Positions 18,483-26,643 of a stretch of DNA of 64,000 nt are shown piece by piece; within the stretch, counting starts at the first letter, position 1; each line of letters opens with the position of its first letter. The position numbers and the translations under genes were made by a program. The notes beneath the pieces are model-generated. The model searched no databases and was not told the DNA's origin. It was given only the letters and a program-made list of their open reading frames with translations. The stretch is from Rhodococcus qingshengii JCM 15477 (GTDB taxonomy: Bacteria > Actinomycetota > Actinomycetes > Mycobacteriales > Mycobacteriaceae), in the NCBI RefSeq assembly GCF_023221595.1, contig NZ_CP096567.1, positions 248,001 to 312,000 on the forward strand. Reading direction: 5' to 3'.

Positions 18483-19262
18483 ATGGAGCCGGAATCGACG
18501 GTCCTCGTCGAAGATCGTGGCACCACTCGTCTGATCACCCTCAATCGCCCGGACAAACGAAACGCCATCGACCTGATATTGCGGGTGGAGCTGGCCGTGG
18601 CTCTGGAAGCAGCAATGTCCGTGGAGTCCGTTCGGGTAGTCGTGCTGACCGGCGCCGGCAAAGCCTTCTGTTCAGGTGGGGACATCTCCACCATGGACCG
18701 CCAGATCGCGGAGAAGACCGTCATTCGCGCTCAGGCTGCCCAGCGTGTGATCCGGGCGATCTGGGGCGGTTCCAAGCCTGTCATCGCGGCCGTCGAAGGC
18801 TTTGCGTTCGGTGCGGGCGTCTCGCTCGCGATGGCCTGCGACCGAGTGGTTGTCAGTGAAGATGCGGTCCTGAGCACGGCGTTCACCGGCGTCGGACTGG
18901 CGGGGGACATGGGAATCTTCTACTCGTTGCCGTCTCGGGTGGGGACTGCGGTGGCGCGGCAGTTGATGATGCTGCCGAAACGACTGTCTGCCGTGGAGGG
19001 CCTGGGCCTGGGCATGGTCGACGAGACGGTGCCGGCAGGCACCGCACTCGAGCGCGCGTTGTCCGATGCCGAACTGATTGCTGCCGCGCCTCCGCTGGCG
19101 CTGCGGGAAATGAAATGGATCTGGAGCCGCGGAGCTGTGGCGCCGATGGATCTACTCGACCTCGAGGTCGAAGCTCAGGCCAGGCTCTTCGACACCGAGG
19201 ACTTCGCCGAAGGAGTCGAAGCATTCACGGCGAAGCGCCCGGCTGTGTTCCGGGGCCGATAG
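18483..19262 (+). CDS. Crotonase-fold protein 3 (isomerase-type Asp)
   Basis: A 259-residue family member with TGAGKAFCSGGD and GFAFGAGVSLAM, and Asp142 in GLAGDMG at the PaaG-like position instead of the two Glu. The ATG at 18483 lies one base after the stop of crotonase 2, whose last codons would provide its ribosome loading. Specific substrate unknown. It ends the four-gene unit that starts at 16138. Confidence 0.85.
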   Translation: MEPESTVLVEDRGTTRLITLNRPDKRNAIDLILRVELAVALEAAMSVESVRVVVLTGAGKAFCSGGDISTMDRQIAEKTVIRAQAAQRVIRAIWGGSKPVIAAVEGFAFGAGVSLAMACDRVVVSEDAVLSTAFTGVGLAGDMGIFYSLPSRVGTAVARQLMMLPKRLSAVEGLGLGMVDETVPAGTALERALSDAELIAAAPPLALREMKWIWSRGAVAPMDLLDLEVEAQARLFDTEDFAEGVEAFTAKRPAVFRGR

Positions 19263-19302
19263 AGACGAATGCCTGAACTTGCCATTCCCCTAAGTCGCAT
19301 TT

Positions 19303-19317
19303 AATCGAATTACGATT
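19303..19317. promoter_or_regulatory. Putative TetR operator, copy 3 (AATCGAATTACGATT)
   Basis: Inverted repeat AATCG-5 nt-CGATT, 20 bp before the CoA ligase start, in a 75-bp gap. Same layout as the other copies in cluster 1. Confidence 0.6.
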
Positions 19318-19337
19318 TAAAAAAGGAGGAAATAGTC

Positions 19338-21041
19338 GTGGTGAACTCGATCGCGGAACGGCGCGACGCGCTGGAGCGTCAGTTCCCCGAGTGGACACAG
19401 CGTTCGCTGGGGGACTGGCTGGATCACAGGGCAGAACTCTTCGGTGACCGACCCTTGGTCATTACCGATGAAAAGACCACTACCTACGGTGAGATTGCGA
19501 GTTGGTCGCGTCGTCTGGCAGACGGCCTTGTGACTCTCGGCGTCCAGCCCGGCGATCACGTCGGGATCGTGATGGCCAACTACACCGAATTCGTTCCGGT
19601 GAAGTTCGCGGTGGCCCAGGCCGGTGCAGTGGCGATTCCGCTCAACTTTCTCTACAAGGCAGAAGAGTTGGCCTACGTCCTGGAGCAGTCCCACTGCACA
19701 GTGCTGATCACTATGACAGGACACGCCGGTCTGGACTACCCGGAGATGCTCGATTCCGTTGCACCAGGCTGGGACACCACGGAAGGGCAGACGGCTCTGC
19801 CGTTGTTGCGACATGTCGTACAGGTCAGTGTCGACGGTCAGGCCAGGGCCGGCGTGCGCACACTTCAAGACCTGGAGGAGCTTGGTCGGGAAAACGCGGG
19901 CGCCAGCGCAGGCATTGTCGTCGACCCGGGTTCGGTAGGAGACATTCTCTACACCTCGGGAACCACCGGCTCGCCCAAGGGCGTGCAGGTAACCCATGAC
20001 GCGGTCCAGCGCACCGGTTACGCGTCGGCACTGACTCGGGCCTTCGACGACGGTTGGCGCGTGCTCTTCTCGCTGCCGTGCTACCACATGTTCGGCTACA
20101 TCGAGGGCCTGCTGGCCGCGATGACGGTGGGCGGCGCCGTTATTCTGCAACCCACGTTCGATCCCGCTGCCTACCTTGCCGGCATCGAACGGCATCAGGT
20201 CAACGATATTTTGTGTGTGCCGACTATGACAGTGGGCATTCTGGAACGCCCGGACATCGCAGACTACGATCTCTCCAGCCTGCGCGCATTGCTTTCGGGT
20301 GCGGCTCCCGGTCCGGTGTGGTTGTGGGAGAAGGCTGCTGGTCTTCTCGGCATCACCGAGATCGTTACCGGCTACGGTATGACCGAGTGCGGCGGAGCCA
20401 TGACTCTGAATGATCCGGACGATAATTTCGAACTGACGGCTACCACGGTCGGCAAGCCCAAATTGGCCGGCGTCGCGGGAATCCCTGAGCGGTCAGGCGA
20501 CTTGTGTGAGTACCGCACTGCCGACCCCGTGACGGGTGAGTTTCTTCCGAACGGCGAAGAAGGTGAACTGATTTCGAGGGGTCCCACCGCGATGCTCGGA
20601 TTCTGGGACAAGCCCGAGGAGACCGCTAAAGGCCTACGTGACGGTTGGGTCTACACCGGAGACTTGGGAATCGTCCGCAAGGACGGCTACGTGCAGGTCA
20701 CCGGCCGCTCCAAGGAGCTCTACAAGAGCGGCGGAGAACTGGTGATGCCCAAGGAAATCGAAGAACTGCTCACAGCCCACCCGGAAGTAAGTCAGGTGTA
20801 CGCAATCGGTGTACCTGACGACAGATGGGGCGAAGTCGGCTGTGCCTGCGTAGTGCGCGCACCGAAATCGACGATCACCGAGGATGAGGTTCTGGCGCTG
20901 TGCCGGGAGCACCTGGCTCGCTTCAAGGTACCCAAGCACGTCTGGTTCCTCGACGCTTCGGAGCTGCCCACCACTACCACCGGGAAGATCCAGAAATTTC
21001 GCCTCGCCACCGAGGCAGCCAAACATATTCGTCAACAGTAA
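19338..21041 (+). CDS. Acyl/aryl-CoA ligase 2 (AMP-forming)
   Basis: A 567-residue ANL enzyme: P-loop YTSGTTGSPKG, GYGMTECGG, DGWVYTGDLG, GRSKELYKSGGELV and C-terminal TTTGKIQKFR. It begins the oxygenase operon (ligase, Rieske alpha, beta, small protein, synthase/DUF35, thiolase). This suggests the acid is converted to a CoA ester before ring oxygenation. The GTG start (19338 or 19341) sits behind AAAGGAGGAAATAGTC, a very strong site. Substrate not readable. Confidence 0.92.
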   Translation: MVNSIAERRDALERQFPEWTQRSLGDWLDHRAELFGDRPLVITDEKTTTYGEIASWSRRLADGLVTLGVQPGDHVGIVMANYTEFVPVKFAVAQAGAVAIPLNFLYKAEELAYVLEQSHCTVLITMTGHAGLDYPEMLDSVAPGWDTTEGQTALPLLRHVVQVSVDGQARAGVRTLQDLEELGRENAGASAGIVVDPGSVGDILYTSGTTGSPKGVQVTHDAVQRTGYASALTRAFDDGWRVLFSLPCYHMFGYIEGLLAAMTVGGAVILQPTFDPAAYLAGIERHQVNDILCVPTMTVGILERPDIADYDLSSLRALLSGAAPGPVWLWEKAAGLLGITEIVTGYGMTECGGAMTLNDPDDNFELTATTVGKPKLAGVAGIPERSGDLCEYRTADPVTGEFLPNGEEGELISRGPTAMLGFWDKPEETAKGLRDGWVYTGDLGIVRKDGYVQVTGRSKELYKSGGELVMPKEIEELLTAHPEVSQVYAIGVPDDRWGEVGCACVVRAPKSTITEDEVLALCREHLARFKVPKHVWFLDASELPTTTTGKIQKFRLATEAAKHIRQQ

Positions 21042-21064
21042 TATTGAAGGATCGGAGCAGAACA

Positions 21065-22408
21065 GTGACTCTTGCAACGGACCGCGACCCCGTGGTCGAC
21101 AGAGCGCCTCGAGTCGACTACTCGGCCCTCATCGAGCCCGAGCGAATCCACGGATCGCTCTACACCAACGACGATGTCTTCGCCGACGAACTCGAGCGAA
21201 TCTGGTACAAGACTTGGGTTTTTGTCGGTCATACCTCTGAGGTGCCCGAACCCAACGACTACGTCCGCAAGAAGCTAGGCCTACAAGACATCATCATGAC
21301 CCGGGACAAGTCCGGTGACGTACACCTGCTGCTCAACCGTTGCGCCCACCGCGCCAACCTCGTGTGCGACGACGCCGCCGGGAATTCGAGTTCGTTCCGG
21401 TGCCCGTACCACGGGTGGACGTACCGCAATACCGGTGAGCTGCTTGGCTACCCGTACAACAAGGGGTACGGCGGAAAGAACAAGCTCGAACTCGGCATGG
21501 GCCGAGTGCCCCGCGTCGCCGTCTATCAAGGCTTCGTGTTCGGCAGTTTCGCCGAGGCCGGACCCACTCTCCTCGAGCACCTCGGCGATGCTGCGGGCGA
21601 ACTCGACCGACTGGCACGGCTTTCGCCGGAGGGGGAGGTGGAGTTGACCGCGGGTTGGCTCAAGCACAAGACCCGTGCCAATTGGAAACTGCTGGCCGAG
21701 AACGAGACTGACGGATACCATCCCCAGTTTGTCCACGGCTCCATTTTCTCGGTGACGGGCAGCCCCATCGGTGCGCTCTACAGTGACAACTCCACAGCAG
21801 TTACCAGGGCATTCGGCAACGGGCACAGTGAGAACGATCTCCGACCGGAGTTTCGCACCTTCGCCGAGCCGATGCGCTGGTTCGGCACCACCGAGGATCG
21901 GGTTCCCGATTATGTGGCAGCGATGCGCGCCAAGCACGGCGCCGGCGCCGAAGAGATCATGATCGAGGGTGCTCCCCATGTCATGATTTTTCCCAACCTG
22001 TTCATCGCCGAGATTCAGGTATTCAACATTCAGCCGCTCTCCGCGCACGAGTGCGTGCAGTACTCGACCGCAGTGCAGCTCAAGGGTGCTCCGGAACTTA
22101 ACACCCGGATGGTGTCGCAGTCGATCGGTTCGGTGGGCCCGGCCGGCATGTTGCTTGCCGACGACACCGAGATGTACGAGCGAAATCAAGTGGGTGTGAC
22201 TATGCGCGAACCGCATTGGGTGGACATCCGCCGTGGCGTTGACCGCGAACAGACCGACGAGCGTGGTTATCAGATCGGAACCGCCACCGACGAGACCGCG
22301 ATGCGCGCCTTCTGGCGTCACTACAAGCAGATCATGCAGGCGCCGGCGGATGTAGTCGCTGATGCTGATGCCGATGTTGTTGCCGTTGTCGGGGAGGAAA
22401 CAAAGTGA
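21065..22408 (+). CDS. Rieske non-heme iron oxygenase, alpha subunit (cluster 1)
   Basis: The 447-residue large subunit binds a Rieske cluster through Cys93, His95, Cys113 and His116 (C-x-H-x17-C-x2-H). It binds mononuclear iron through Asp216, His219 and His224 in ENETDGYHPQFVH, a pattern of the benzoate/toluate-type group. It should add O2 to an aromatic or unsaturated ring to give a cis-diol. Its beta subunit overlaps it by four bases. Electrons probably come from the 3Fe-4S ferredoxin and reductase at 30205-31703. The GTG at 21065 follows GGAG. Confidence 0.93.
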   Translation: MTLATDRDPVVDRAPRVDYSALIEPERIHGSLYTNDDVFADELERIWYKTWVFVGHTSEVPEPNDYVRKKLGLQDIIMTRDKSGDVHLLLNRCAHRANLVCDDAAGNSSSFRCPYHGWTYRNTGELLGYPYNKGYGGKNKLELGMGRVPRVAVYQGFVFGSFAEAGPTLLEHLGDAAGELDRLARLSPEGEVELTAGWLKHKTRANWKLLAENETDGYHPQFVHGSIFSVTGSPIGALYSDNSTAVTRAFGNGHSENDLRPEFRTFAEPMRWFGTTEDRVPDYVAAMRAKHGAGAEEIMIEGAPHVMIFPNLFIAEIQVFNIQPLSAHECVQYSTAVQLKGAPELNTRMVSQSIGSVGPAGMLLADDTEMYERNQVGVTMREPHWVDIRRGVDREQTDERGYQIGTATDETAMRAFWRHYKQIMQAPADVVADADADVVAVVGEETK

Positions 22409-22932
22409 GCGTCGCATTCGAAGATCGCAGCCAAGGGACGCCGGATCTCACCGACATCCGTCAGGTGGAAGCATTCCTCTACCGGGAAGCGCGCTATGCC
22501 GACGAGCACGACTTCGATTCCTGGGAAGCGCTGTGGACCGACGATGCCCTGTACTGGGTGCCCATCGACGGTACCGACAAGGACCCGAAGACCCACATGT
22601 CGGTGATCTACGACAATCGGAATCGTATTTCCACCCGATTGAAGCAATTGCGCACGGGTAAGCGCTATGCGCAATCACCGCCGTCCAACATGCGCCGTGT
22701 GGTCTCCAACGTCGAGTTGCTCGGTACGGAGCAGGCCGCGTCCGGTGTCGAGAACACCGTCGTGGGTGCCAATTTCATGTTGTTCTCGGCTAAGGAGCGG
22801 GGGACCGACACCTTCGCGGGCCGGGTCACCTACCGACTACGCGTGATTGACGGCGCGATTCGGCTGGCGGGCAAGACCGTGGTCTTGGTGGACAACGAGT
22901 ATGCACTGCCCAATATGGGCTTCTTGATCTAG
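22405..22932 (+). CDS. Rieske oxygenase, beta subunit (cluster 1)
   Basis: A 175-residue NTF2-like small subunit typical of alpha3beta3 ring-hydroxylating oxygenases: an N-terminal helix EAFLYREARYADEHDFDSW, DDALYWVP, and RRVVSNVEL. It has a structural role. GTG start overlaps the alpha-subunit stop (GTGA). Confidence 0.9.
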   Translation: MSVAFEDRSQGTPDLTDIRQVEAFLYREARYADEHDFDSWEALWTDDALYWVPIDGTDKDPKTHMSVIYDNRNRISTRLKQLRTGKRYAQSPPSNMRRVVSNVELLGTEQAASGVENTVVGANFMLFSAKERGTDTFAGRVTYRLRVIDGAIRLAGKTVVLVDNEYALPNMGFLI

Positions 22933-22941
22933 GAGATGGTC

Positions 22942-23172
22942 ATGTCCGGCAAAGCGGTCGTGTACAGCGAGTTCGCCCAGGTTTCGGTGGAGATCGACGA
23001 GAATGCCAAGAGCCCCCGGTTGCGTCTTGAGGATCTCCGCACGGGACAGACACGCTATCTCGACGCCCTTGTTCTCGAGGCGCTCGTGTGGCTGAGCGAC
23101 GAGGCGATGGAACGCCTGCTCGACCCCTCTGCCGACCGTTGGCGGGAGGACCGTGATCTCGATGAGCTGTGA
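22942..23172 (+). CDS. Small conserved-looking protein in the oxygenase operon
   Basis: A 76-residue acidic protein (MSGKAVVYSEFAQVSVEIDE...) that I do not recognise. It has beta-strand-like N-terminal residues, a central helix VLEALVWLSDEAMERLLDP and a charged tail. No signal peptide or Cys motif. ATG 22942 is preferred over ATG 22936 because AGGAG at 22931-22935 gives correct spacing only for the former. Lying between the beta subunit and the synthase/DUF35 gene, it may be an accessory of either complex. Confidence 0.65.
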   Translation: MSGKAVVYSEFAQVSVEIDENAKSPRLRLEDLRTGQTRYLDALVLEALVWLSDEAMERLLDPSADRWREDRDLDEL

Positions 23173-23220
23173 TCTCGGGCGGCGCCGTTTCGCCACGATT
23201 CTTGAAAGGTTCTGTAGTTC

Positions 23221-24603
23221 ATGACAACTCAACGCCTTGGTATCACGTCATACGGCACGTACCTTCCGCGACACCGGGTGTCCCTGGCCGAGATCGCGAG
23301 CGCCGGTGGCGCGAGTGGGGGACGGGGTGAACGTGTTGCCGCGTCGTTCGACGAGGACAGCACCACGATGGCTGTCGAGGCCGCACGTGCGGCGCTCGCG
23401 GGCGGGACGGACCAGGATCCGCGTTCGCTGTATCTGGCCACTACCTCGCCGGCGTATGCAGACAAGACCAATGCCGTTGCGGTGCATGCGGCATTGGGTC
23501 TGGATCGCGATGTTTTTGCTGCTGATATCGCCGGCAGCGCGCGCGGCACGGTGGCAGCCTTGCTCACGGCTGGAGAGTCGGGCGGCTTGGCAGTGTTGTC
23601 CGATGTGATCACCGGGCGGCCGGGTTCGGCCGATGAACGGAGCGGTGGTGACGGGGCGGCGGCTTTCGTCTTCGGTTCCGCTGAGACAGCACTTGCCACA
23701 GTGCTCGCTCGGGCCAGCCTCAGTGAAGAGTTCCTGGACCGTTGGCGTGTTCCCGGCGCTGCAGCCGGCAGCCAATGGGAGGAGCGGTTCGGGCTGGAGC
23801 GGTACCTCCCGCTGATCGCTGAAGTCGCGAAAGAGGCACTGGCAAAAGCAGATATCGGCCAGGTCGATCACGTCGTGGTGGTCTCGCCCAACAGCGGTGT
23901 CACCAAACGAGCAGCGAAACTGCTGCCCGCGGTGATCGGAACTACCGGATCTCCGATCGGGTACGCCGGTGCCGCGGGCCTCGGGCTCGCTCTTGCCGAC
24001 GTACTGGACCGCGCCGAGCCCGGGCAGTCGATCCTGCTGATCTCGGCGGCCGACGGAGCCGATGCTCTTGTTCTGCGAACTACCGACCGGATCCTCCAGG
24101 CTCGCCAGAGTGTCAGCGTGGCAAACCAACTGGACTCTGGCCGTGCGCTCCCGTATTTCACCTATCTCAATTGGCGTGGACTCCTTGATCGTGAGCCGCC
24201 GCGCCGTCCTGAACCCGATTGGGCGGCTGCTCCGCCCTCCGCGCGGGCCCTGGGCTGGAAATTCAACTTCGCTGGAACACGTTGTTCTGCTTGCAGTTTC
24301 CTGCACCTTCCGCCCGCTCGGGTCTGCAAGGGTTGCGGGGCGGTCGACAAGATGATCGCAGAGTCGCTGGCGCCGCGTGAGGGCAGCGTGGCCACGTACA
24401 CCGTAGACCGACTGGCGTTCTCGCCGTCTCCGCCGGTCGTGGATGCCGTGGTGAACTTCGACGGCGGTGGCCGTTACACCCTCGAGGTTGCAGATTCCGA
24501 CGCGGAGACACTGAGGGTCGGCGCCCGAGTAGGCCTGACGTTCCGCCGTTTGGGCACCACAAGCGGAGTGCACAACTACTTCTGGAAGGCCAAGGCGCTA
24601 TGA
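23221..24603 (+). CDS. HMG-CoA-synthase/KASIII-like domain fused to a DUF35 zinc-ribbon/OB domain
   Basis: The 460-residue protein has an N-terminal thiolase-fold domain (ITSYGTYLPRHR start as in HMG-CoA-synthase-like proteins) and, after about residue 340, a DUF35 rubredoxin-like zinc ribbon (CxxC at 355/358 and a second CxxC about 18 residues later) with an OB-fold. The expected nucleophile loop reads DIAGSARG (residues 102-109), lacking Cys, so the first domain is probably non-catalytic. DUF35 proteins partner SCPx-type thiolases; the next gene is one and overlaps by four bases (ATGA). Confidence 0.85.
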   Translation: MTTQRLGITSYGTYLPRHRVSLAEIASAGGASGGRGERVAASFDEDSTTMAVEAARAALAGGTDQDPRSLYLATTSPAYADKTNAVAVHAALGLDRDVFAADIAGSARGTVAALLTAGESGGLAVLSDVITGRPGSADERSGGDGAAAFVFGSAETALATVLARASLSEEFLDRWRVPGAAAGSQWEERFGLERYLPLIAEVAKEALAKADIGQVDHVVVVSPNSGVTKRAAKLLPAVIGTTGSPIGYAGAAGLGLALADVLDRAEPGQSILLISAADGADALVLRTTDRILQARQSVSVANQLDSGRALPYFTYLNWRGLLDREPPRRPEPDWAAAPPSARALGWKFNFAGTRCSACSFLHLPPARVCKGCGAVDKMIAESLAPREGSVATYTVDRLAFSPSPPVVDAVVNFDGGGRYTLEVADSDAETLRVGARVGLTFRRLGTTSGVHNYFWKAKAL

Positions 24604-25793
24604 GTAGCAATGGAATTGCCGATAAGGTGGCCATCGTCGCTATGGGTTGTACTTCCTTCGGTGAGCATTGGGACCGCAGCGCGGACGATCTGCTCGTCGA
24701 TGCCATGGCCGATTGCTTCGATGGCAATGATCGCATCTCACTGGCGGACGTCGATGCGTTCTGGCTCGGAACCCTCGGCAGTGGTCAGAGTGGGCTCACG
24801 CTGAGCAAGCCGTTGGCCCTGGACTACAAGCCCGTCACTCGCGTCGAGAACTACTGTGCCAGCGGTTCGGAATCATTCCGGAATGCCTGCTATGCAGTGG
24901 CTTCCGGTGCGTACGACAAGGTGATGGCCGTTGGTGTGGAGAAGCTCAAAGACTCCGGCTTCTCGGGTTTGCTACGCGGGGATCCTCCCGGGGACGGCAC
25001 TGCTGCTGAGTTGTCGATGACAGCGCCCGCGGCGTTCTCGCTGCTGGACCCGGCGTACTGCGCACGCTACGGCGTCGACCCCGAGCAAATGCGTTCGGCA
25101 ATGACGCACATAGCGTGGAAGAACCACGTGAACGGTGCGCTGAATCCCAAGGCGCAGTTCAGATCCGAAGTTTCCCGCGAGCGGATCGAGAGCGCCCCGC
25201 TGGTCGCGGGAAGGCTCGGTGTTTTCGACTGCTCCGGCGTGTCCGACGGTGCCGCCTGCGCATTGATCGTCCGCGCGGAGGACGCACACCTCTACACCGA
25301 CACCCCGATGTATGTGAGGGGACTTTCGCTCGTTGCGGGTCCCGCGTTGGGTGCGACCGACCCAGGCTACGACTTCACGACTTTCCCCGAGGTTGTCCGC
25401 AGTGCCCAGGACGCGTACGCACAGGCGGGGATCATCGACCCGCGCACACAGATTTCCCTGGCTGAGGTGCACGACTGCTTCACGCCCACTGAACTTGTCC
25501 TGATGGAGGATCTCGGTTTCGCAGACCGTGGACAGGGTTGGAAGGACGTGCTGGCCGGTGAATTCGATCGGACCGGCCGACTTCCCGTGAACCCGGACGG
25601 CGGGTTGAAATCGTTCGGTCATCCAGTGGGGGCCAGTGGACTTCGGATGCTGTATGAATGCTGGCTGCAGTTTCGCGGGCTTGCAGGAGCGCGGCAACTG
25701 GACGATCCACGGACTGCGTTGACCCACAACTTGGGTGGCCGCCCGGGTAGTTGCGTTTCCTTCGTCTCTGTTGTCGGGCGTGAACGGGGTTGA
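24600..25793 (+). CDS. SCPx-type thiolase/aldolase (lipid-transfer thiolase family)
   Basis: A 397-residue thiolase-superfamily protein of the SCPx/Ltp branch: Cys86 in ENYCASGSES, EVHDCFTPTE, and FGHPVGASGLR, with GGRPGSC in place of the usual terminal Cys motif. Members such as Ltp2 act with DUF35 partners as retro-aldolases on steroid side chains, and IpfD acts in ibuprofen catabolism. By analogy this enzyme may release propionyl- or acetyl-CoA from an oxygenated acyl-CoA. That role is inferred from partner and context. Confidence 0.85.
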   Translation: MSSNGIADKVAIVAMGCTSFGEHWDRSADDLLVDAMADCFDGNDRISLADVDAFWLGTLGSGQSGLTLSKPLALDYKPVTRVENYCASGSESFRNACYAVASGAYDKVMAVGVEKLKDSGFSGLLRGDPPGDGTAAELSMTAPAAFSLLDPAYCARYGVDPEQMRSAMTHIAWKNHVNGALNPKAQFRSEVSRERIESAPLVAGRLGVFDCSGVSDGAACALIVRAEDAHLYTDTPMYVRGLSLVAGPALGATDPGYDFTTFPEVVRSAQDAYAQAGIIDPRTQISLAEVHDCFTPTELVLMEDLGFADRGQGWKDVLAGEFDRTGRLPVNPDGGLKSFGHPVGASGLRMLYECWLQFRGLAGARQLDDPRTALTHNLGGRPGSCVSFVSVVGRERG

Positions 25794-25809
25794 CATCGTT
25801 ACATTTTCT

Positions 25810-25824
25810 AATCGATAGTAGATT
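25810..25824. promoter_or_regulatory. Putative TetR operator, copy 4 (AATCGATAGTAGATT)
   Basis: Inverted AATC/GATT 15-mer in the 49-bp gap before crotonase 4, just ahead of its GGCGG ribosome site. Implies a separate promoter for the 25843-29204 genes. Confidence 0.6.
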
Positions 25825-25842
25825 CAATAAGGCGGAAGCTGT

Positions 25843-26643
25843 ATGAGCTTGCAGGAGCAGCGGGCGGTGGAGATGGCTGTAGTGGACGGACTGGCCACCG
25901 TCACTCTCAATCGTCCCGATGCCAAGAATGCGATGAACCAGGACGTCGCGGACGATCTCTATGACATCGCGCAGCGTATCGCCCATGACAGCACCGTGCG
26001 CGCTGTATTGATCACCGGAAACGGGAAAGTCTTCTCCGTGGGCGGTGACATCACCGTCTTTGCCTCAACCCCCTCGGAGGAGGTGCCCGAAGTTCTCGGA
26101 CGGATGGCCGGGCGCTATCACGACGCGCTGCGGCAATTCTCCCGGCTGCAGGTACCAGTGGTCGCCGCGGTGCATGGCGCCGTCGCGGGCGGGGCGCTCG
26201 GCCTCATCTACGTCTCGGACATCGTGCTCGCTGCCGAGGGAACGAAGTTCGCCACAGGGTTCGGCCAGATCGGACTCGCCGGTGACGGTGGCAATTCTTG
26301 GTTCCTGCCACGGCTTGTGGGCGCCCGACGCGCAGCGGAACTCTATTTCGAGGACCGTGTGCTGAACGCGCACGAGGCTGAGGACTGGGGTCTGATCACC
26401 CGGGTGGTGCCGGCTTCCGAACTTGGAGAACAGGGCGCTGCCGTGGCACGGAAACTGGCCACCGGTCCTACCGTCGCCTACGGCGCCATGCGGGCGTTGT
26501 TCCAGCAGTCGTCCACCACCACGCTGTCGCAGCAACTGGCAGACGAGGCGGCCGCGGTGGGCCTCATCGGTTCGTCCCGAGACGCGCAGCGAGCTTTCAC
26601 GAGTTTCATTGCCAGACAACACCCCACCTTCGAAGGGAAGTGA
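25843..26643 (+). CDS. Crotonase-fold protein 4 (isomerase-type Asp)
   Basis: A 266-residue enoyl-CoA hydratase/isomerase-family protein with TGNGKVFSVGGD and GAVAGGALGL. GLAGDGGNSWFLPR carries Asp148 where PaaG-like isomerases have their catalytic Asp, and the paired hydratase Glu are absent. First gene of an operon with an acyl-CoA dehydrogenase (4-bp overlap) and a flavoprotein, under its own operator. Confidence 0.87.
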   Translation: MSLQEQRAVEMAVVDGLATVTLNRPDAKNAMNQDVADDLYDIAQRIAHDSTVRAVLITGNGKVFSVGGDITVFASTPSEEVPEVLGRMAGRYHDALRQFSRLQVPVVAAVHGAVAGGALGLIYVSDIVLAAEGTKFATGFGQIGLAGDGGNSWFLPRLVGARRAAELYFEDRVLNAHEAEDWGLITRVVPASELGEQGAAVARKLATGPTVAYGAMRALFQQSSTTTLSQQLADEAAAVGLIGSSRDAQRAFTSFIARQHPTFEGK

